7,809 nucleotides of DNA from Halobacteriales archaeon (GTDB lineage Archaea > Thermoplasmatota > E2 > JACPAO01 > JAHFTW01). Under the pieces are notes generated by a model. The model had not been told where the DNA came from. It did not search any database and saw only the letters and a list, made by a program, of their open reading frames with translations. A program made the position numbers and the translations under genes. The stretch is from positions 1 to 7,809 of the forward strand of contig JAIVGU010000021.1 in the NCBI GenBank assembly GCA_020201445.1, written 5' to 3'. Positions 5,861 to 7,809 of the stretch are shown one piece after another (within the stretch, counting starts at the first letter, position 1; the number at the start of each line of letters is the position of its first letter).

Positions 5861-6625
5861 GTGGCCGTGCCGCAACGCCTCGTCAGCCTGGTGCCCAGCC
5901 ACACGGAGACGCTGCACGCCCTCGGCCTGGCCTCCCGCGTCGTGGGCCGGACGCGCTTCTGCATCCACCCTGAGCCATGGGTCGGCGCCGTCCCCGCCGT
6001 GGGCGGCACGAAGGACGCGAAGCTGGAGCGCATTCTCGCCCTGCGGCCGGACCTCGTGGTGGCCGACAAGGACGAGAACCCCAAGGCGCTCGTCGAGGCT
6101 CTGGAGGCCGCCGGCGTCCGCGTCCTGTGGTCCGCCATCGACAGCTTGGAGGACGCCGCCGCGTTCGTGGAGCGCCTCGCGTCCGAGTGCGGGGTCCCAG
6201 ATGCGGGGGCGCGGGAGGCGGCGGCCATCCGCTCCACGCTGCGCGAGGTGGCCGGCGTGGGCGGGGGCACGGCCGTATTCTGCCCCATCTGGCACGCGCC
6301 CTGGATGACCTTCGACCGCACCGCCTACCCGAGCGCGATGCTGGAGGCCGTCGGGCTCCGCAACGCCTTCTCCGGCCACGCGGGGCCGAAGTACTTCGAG
6401 GTCGCGCCGGGCGAGGTGGCGGCGAGCGCGGCGGCGTGGACGCTGCTGCCCACGGAGCCGTTCCCATTCCACCGCAAGCCGGTGGACACCTCTGGCCTGG
6501 GCCCTGCGGGGCAGCCGGACCGGGTCCGCGTCATCGACGGCGAGGCGCTGACCTGGTTCGGCGTCCGCACGGCGCCGGGGCTGCGCGAGCTGGCGCGGGT
6601 GGCGCAGACCTTGCGCCCCGACTGA
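5861..6625 (+). CDS. BtuF/TroA-like helical backbone metal receptor protein, no signal peptide
   Basis: A 254-residue member of the class III substrate-binding fold (COG0614-like; cobalamin- and iron-siderophore-binding relatives). The N-terminus reads 'RLVSLVPSHTETLHALGL', then 'VVGRTRFCIHP', 'AVGGTKDAKLERILALRPDLVVADKDEN' and 'ALEAAGVRVLW', which is the first lobe. The backbone helix region and second lobe include 'CPIWHAPWMTF' (141-151) and 'MLEAVGLRNAFSG'. The IW-x-x-PWM block is typical of the subgroup usually annotated as cobalamin-binding or helical backbone metal receptor. No signal peptide or lipobox is present, and no ABC permease or ATPase gene is nearby. It is therefore likely a cytosolic binding protein rather than a transporter subunit (inference). 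The ligand is unknown. The start is GTG at 5861 (or GTG at 5867), because an in-frame TGA at 5834 blocks anything earlier and there is no ATG. Inverted repeats bracket the gene, and the second overlaps its stop. Confidence 0.88.
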   Translation: MAVPQRLVSLVPSHTETLHALGLASRVVGRTRFCIHPEPWVGAVPAVGGTKDAKLERILALRPDLVVADKDENPKALVEALEAAGVRVLWSAIDSLEDAAAFVERLASECGVPDAGAREAAAIRSTLREVAGVGGGTAVFCPIWHAPWMTFDRTAYPSAMLEAVGLRNAFSGHAGPKYFEVAPGEVAASAAAWTLLPTEPFPFHRKPVDTSGLGPAGQPDRVRVIDGEALTWFGVRTAPGLRELARVAQTLRPD

Positions 6626-6778
6626 CCAACCACGGATTGCACGGAACTTTGAATCCGCGGCATCCGCGCAATCCGCGGTTGGGTTGGTGCGGCTTCGTCT
6701 CCGCACGAAACCGCGGATGGCGCGGATTTCGCGGACCAAGTGTGAATCCGTGCCATCCGTGGAATCCGTGGTTTGGTC
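6624..6778 (-). repeat. Palindromic 9-base-period repeat, copy 2 (inverted relative to copy 1)
   Basis: It fills the space between two convergent genes, overlapping the last bases of the metal-receptor stop (TGA 6623-6625) and ending 5 bases from the stop of the minus-strand surface protein. Its ends are near-perfect terminal inverted repeats: gaccaaccacggatt (6624-6638) and the reverse complement of gaccaaaccacggatt (6763-6778). The core (6630-6773, 144 bases) is the reverse complement of copy 1 plus one 9-base and one 18-base insertion, both whole multiples of the repeat unit. It keeps the TTCGT-N6-ACGAA centre. It may serve as a bidirectional terminator or 3'-end structure (inference). Confidence 0.9.
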
Positions 6779-6783
6779 AGGCG

Positions 6784-7809
6784 TCAGCGGCGCCGCAGCC
6801 AAGCCGCGCAGCCGAGGAGGGCCACGAGCACCAGCAGGCCGGCGCCGGGGCTGGACTGGCCGCTGGCCTTCTCCAGCGCGCGGGCGCGGGCGGAGGCATC
6901 GTAGGGGCCGAGGCCGCCGTGCAGGTCCTGGTAGGAGTTCGCGGTGCCGGAGCGGTCGCCGTTGGTCGACTCCGGTATCGCCGAGCCGTGGGCGTTGGAG
7001 CCGCCGCTGCCACCCATTGCGGGGGCCGCGTCGATCGCCATGACGCCCTTGCCGCCGTAGGCGAAGCAGCAACCGCCGCCGCTGGCCTCCTCGCCCGCGG
7101 GGAGCCGGATGTCGAGCGGGGTCTCGCCGGCCTTGGCGTCGAGGGTGCCCTGCCAGTGCAGGTGGCCCTCGGCGTGGGCGTAGACGGTGAGGTGGCCGCT
7201 GCGCAGGCGGATGCGGTAGGAGCCGTCCTGGTCGGTGGTGGCGGCGCCGTAGCCGTAGGCGTCCTCGTTGCTGAAGCTCACCTGGCCGCCCGCGATGGGC
7301 TGGCCGTTGGCCTCGTCGAGCAGGTAGCCGGACACGACGGCGTCGGGCGCCGGGCGCTGCTGCATGGCGATGGTGATGCGGGTGGTGCCGTCGGCGGCGA
7401 GCCGCAGCGACTGCGTCCAGCCGTAGTATTCGGTCATGCAGGGGACGTAGGGGCTGTCCGGCGCCTGCGGGCAGTCGCGGTACGAGTCGTGGTAGGCCTG
7501 CACGATTGCGTAGCCTGGGGTGACGTTGCCGCGGAAGGTGCCGTCGGGGGAGACCGCGATGGCGCACCCGTTGTCGTAGTCGGGGGGCGACGGCGCGATG
7601 GCGATGCCGACGGAGCCGTCGTCCGCTCCGCCCTCGGCGGGCATCGGCTTCGGCGGCGGGGTGCCGTCGGCGGAGGGTTCCTGGCTGCACTCGTAGATGC
7701 CGTAGGCGGGCGACTGCACGGAGATGGAGATGAAGCGCAGGGGCTTGCCGGTGGCGGCGTCCACGACCGTGCCCTCGACGTGCGCCGTCTTGGCGGGGAA
7801 CTTCAGGAG
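6784..7809 (-). CDS. Surface protein with carboxypeptidase-regulatory-like domains and C-terminal sorting-type tail (5' end outside window)
   Basis: The visible 341 residues are the C-terminal part. The frame stays open to the window edge ('LLKFPAKTAHVEGTVV' precedes a GTG at 7764), so that GTG is internal and not the start. Two CarboxypepD_reg/CNA-B-like beta-sandwich domains can be seen. The first (about 10-150) opens 'VEGTVVDAATGKPLRFISISV', carries a Pro/Gly/Asp-rich insertion of about 45 residues and resumes at 'VSPDGTFRGNVTPGYAIVQAY'. The second (about 157-237) has 'VSGYLLDEANGQPIAGGQVSF', then 'TDQDGSYRIRLRSGHLTVYAHAEGH'. Six cysteines could form disulfides outside the cell. A Gly/Ser/Asn-rich linker (about 238-318) leads to 'SPGAG', a hydrophobic segment and a terminal RRR, a layout like archaeal PGF-CTERM anchors. 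It is expected to be exported and cell-surface bound. The ligand or role is unknown. Confidence 0.82.
   Translation of the reverse strand, partial: LLKFPAKTAHVEGTVVDAATGKPLRFISISVQSPAYGIYECSQEPSADGTPPPKPMPAEGGADDGSVGIAIAPSPPDYDNGCAIAVSPDGTFRGNVTPGYAIVQAYHDSYRDCPQAPDSPYVPCMTEYYGWTQSLRLAADGTTRITIAMQQRPAPDAVVSGYLLDEANGQPIAGGQVSFSNEDAYGYGAATTDQDGSYRIRLRSGHLTVYAHAEGHLHWQGTLDAKAGETPLDIRLPAGEEASGGGCCFAYGGKGVMAIDAAPAMGGSGGSNAHGSAIPESTNGDRSGTANSYQDLHGGLGPYDASARARALEKASGQSSPGAGLLVLVALLGCAAWLRRR
6787..6852 (-). other. PGF-CTERM-like C-terminal anchor region
   Basis: The last 22 codons of the surface protein encode SPGAG, a hydrophobic stretch of about 15 residues (LLVLVALLGCAAW) and LRRR. The order PG-x-G, membrane segment, Arg cluster matches substrates of archaeosortase-type processing, although the usual Phe after PG is Ala here. 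It could instead be a plain C-terminal membrane anchor. Confidence 0.5.

Noticed and set aside
5688..6778. CRISPR array
   Set aside because: The repeats are only two long copies in opposite orientation with a gene between them, and the inner units are 9 bases with no spacer pattern.
5688..6778. Insertion sequence or composite transposon
   Set aside because: No transposase is encoded, no target-site duplication is visible at the outer edges, and the bracketed gene is a metal-receptor protein. A mobile unit remains only a hypothesis.
5600..7690. Minus-strand open frame of about 700 codons
   Set aside because: It crosses three genes and both repeats. Its peptides from the repeats ('IRAIRG' type) are the familiar product of translating 9-base repeats and do not indicate a protein.
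7764..7764. GTG at 7764 as the start of the surface protein
   Set aside because: It falls inside the first beta-strand of a regulatory-like domain ('VEGTVVDAATGKP') and the frame continues open to the window edge, so the gene is 5'-truncated by the window.

Overview
This is a very GC-rich window, with G or C at most third codon positions. It probably comes from an archaeon, most likely a high-GC Thermoplasmatota-type lineage. Three things point that way: a bacterio-opsin-activator type helix-turn-helix (HTH_10) regulator, a PAS histidine kinase with the H-box wording 'NTPLTPI', and a surface protein ending in a PGF-CTERM-like tail. The lineage is inferred from protein style, because no rRNA or marker gene is present.

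Layout, left to right. Four genes lie on the minus strand, given here in map order: an HTH_10 regulator (105-938), a PAS-histidine kinase with a degraded catalytic domain (1163-2251), and two tandem GT4 glycosyltransferases (2404-3510 and 3515-4627). The glycosyltransferases are transcribed from 4627 towards 2404 as a tight pair with 4 bases between them. After a 185-base divergent gap come two plus-strand genes. The first is a ferritin-like four-helix protein with a long arginine-rich N-terminal tail (4813-5670). The second is a signal-peptide-less BtuF/TroA-like 'helical backbone metal receptor' protein (5861-6625). The right edge carries the 3' part of a minus-strand surface protein with carboxypeptidase-regulatory-like domains and a C-terminal sorting-type tail (6784 to beyond 7809).

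The most notable non-coding content is a pair of near-identical, internally palindromic repeats in opposite orientation (5688-5804 and 6624-6778) that bracket the metal-receptor gene. They are built on a 9-base period, and they differ mainly by gain or loss of whole 9-base units. A third, unrelated-looking element with 9-base-spaced arms follows the glycosyltransferase stop (about 2334-2402). All three elements begin within about 20 bases of a stop codon, which suggests a dispersed 3'-end or REP-like repeat class.

Functionally the window looks like a mosaic: signalling (kinase plus HTH_10), surface glycan assembly (two GT4s), metal or stress handling (ferritin-like protein, metal receptor) and a cell-surface protein. 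No complete new defence or mobile system is visible. The features most worth a second look are the paired repeats, the catalytically degraded kinase and the basic-tailed ferritin-like protein. No gene-free stretch exceeds 300 bases.
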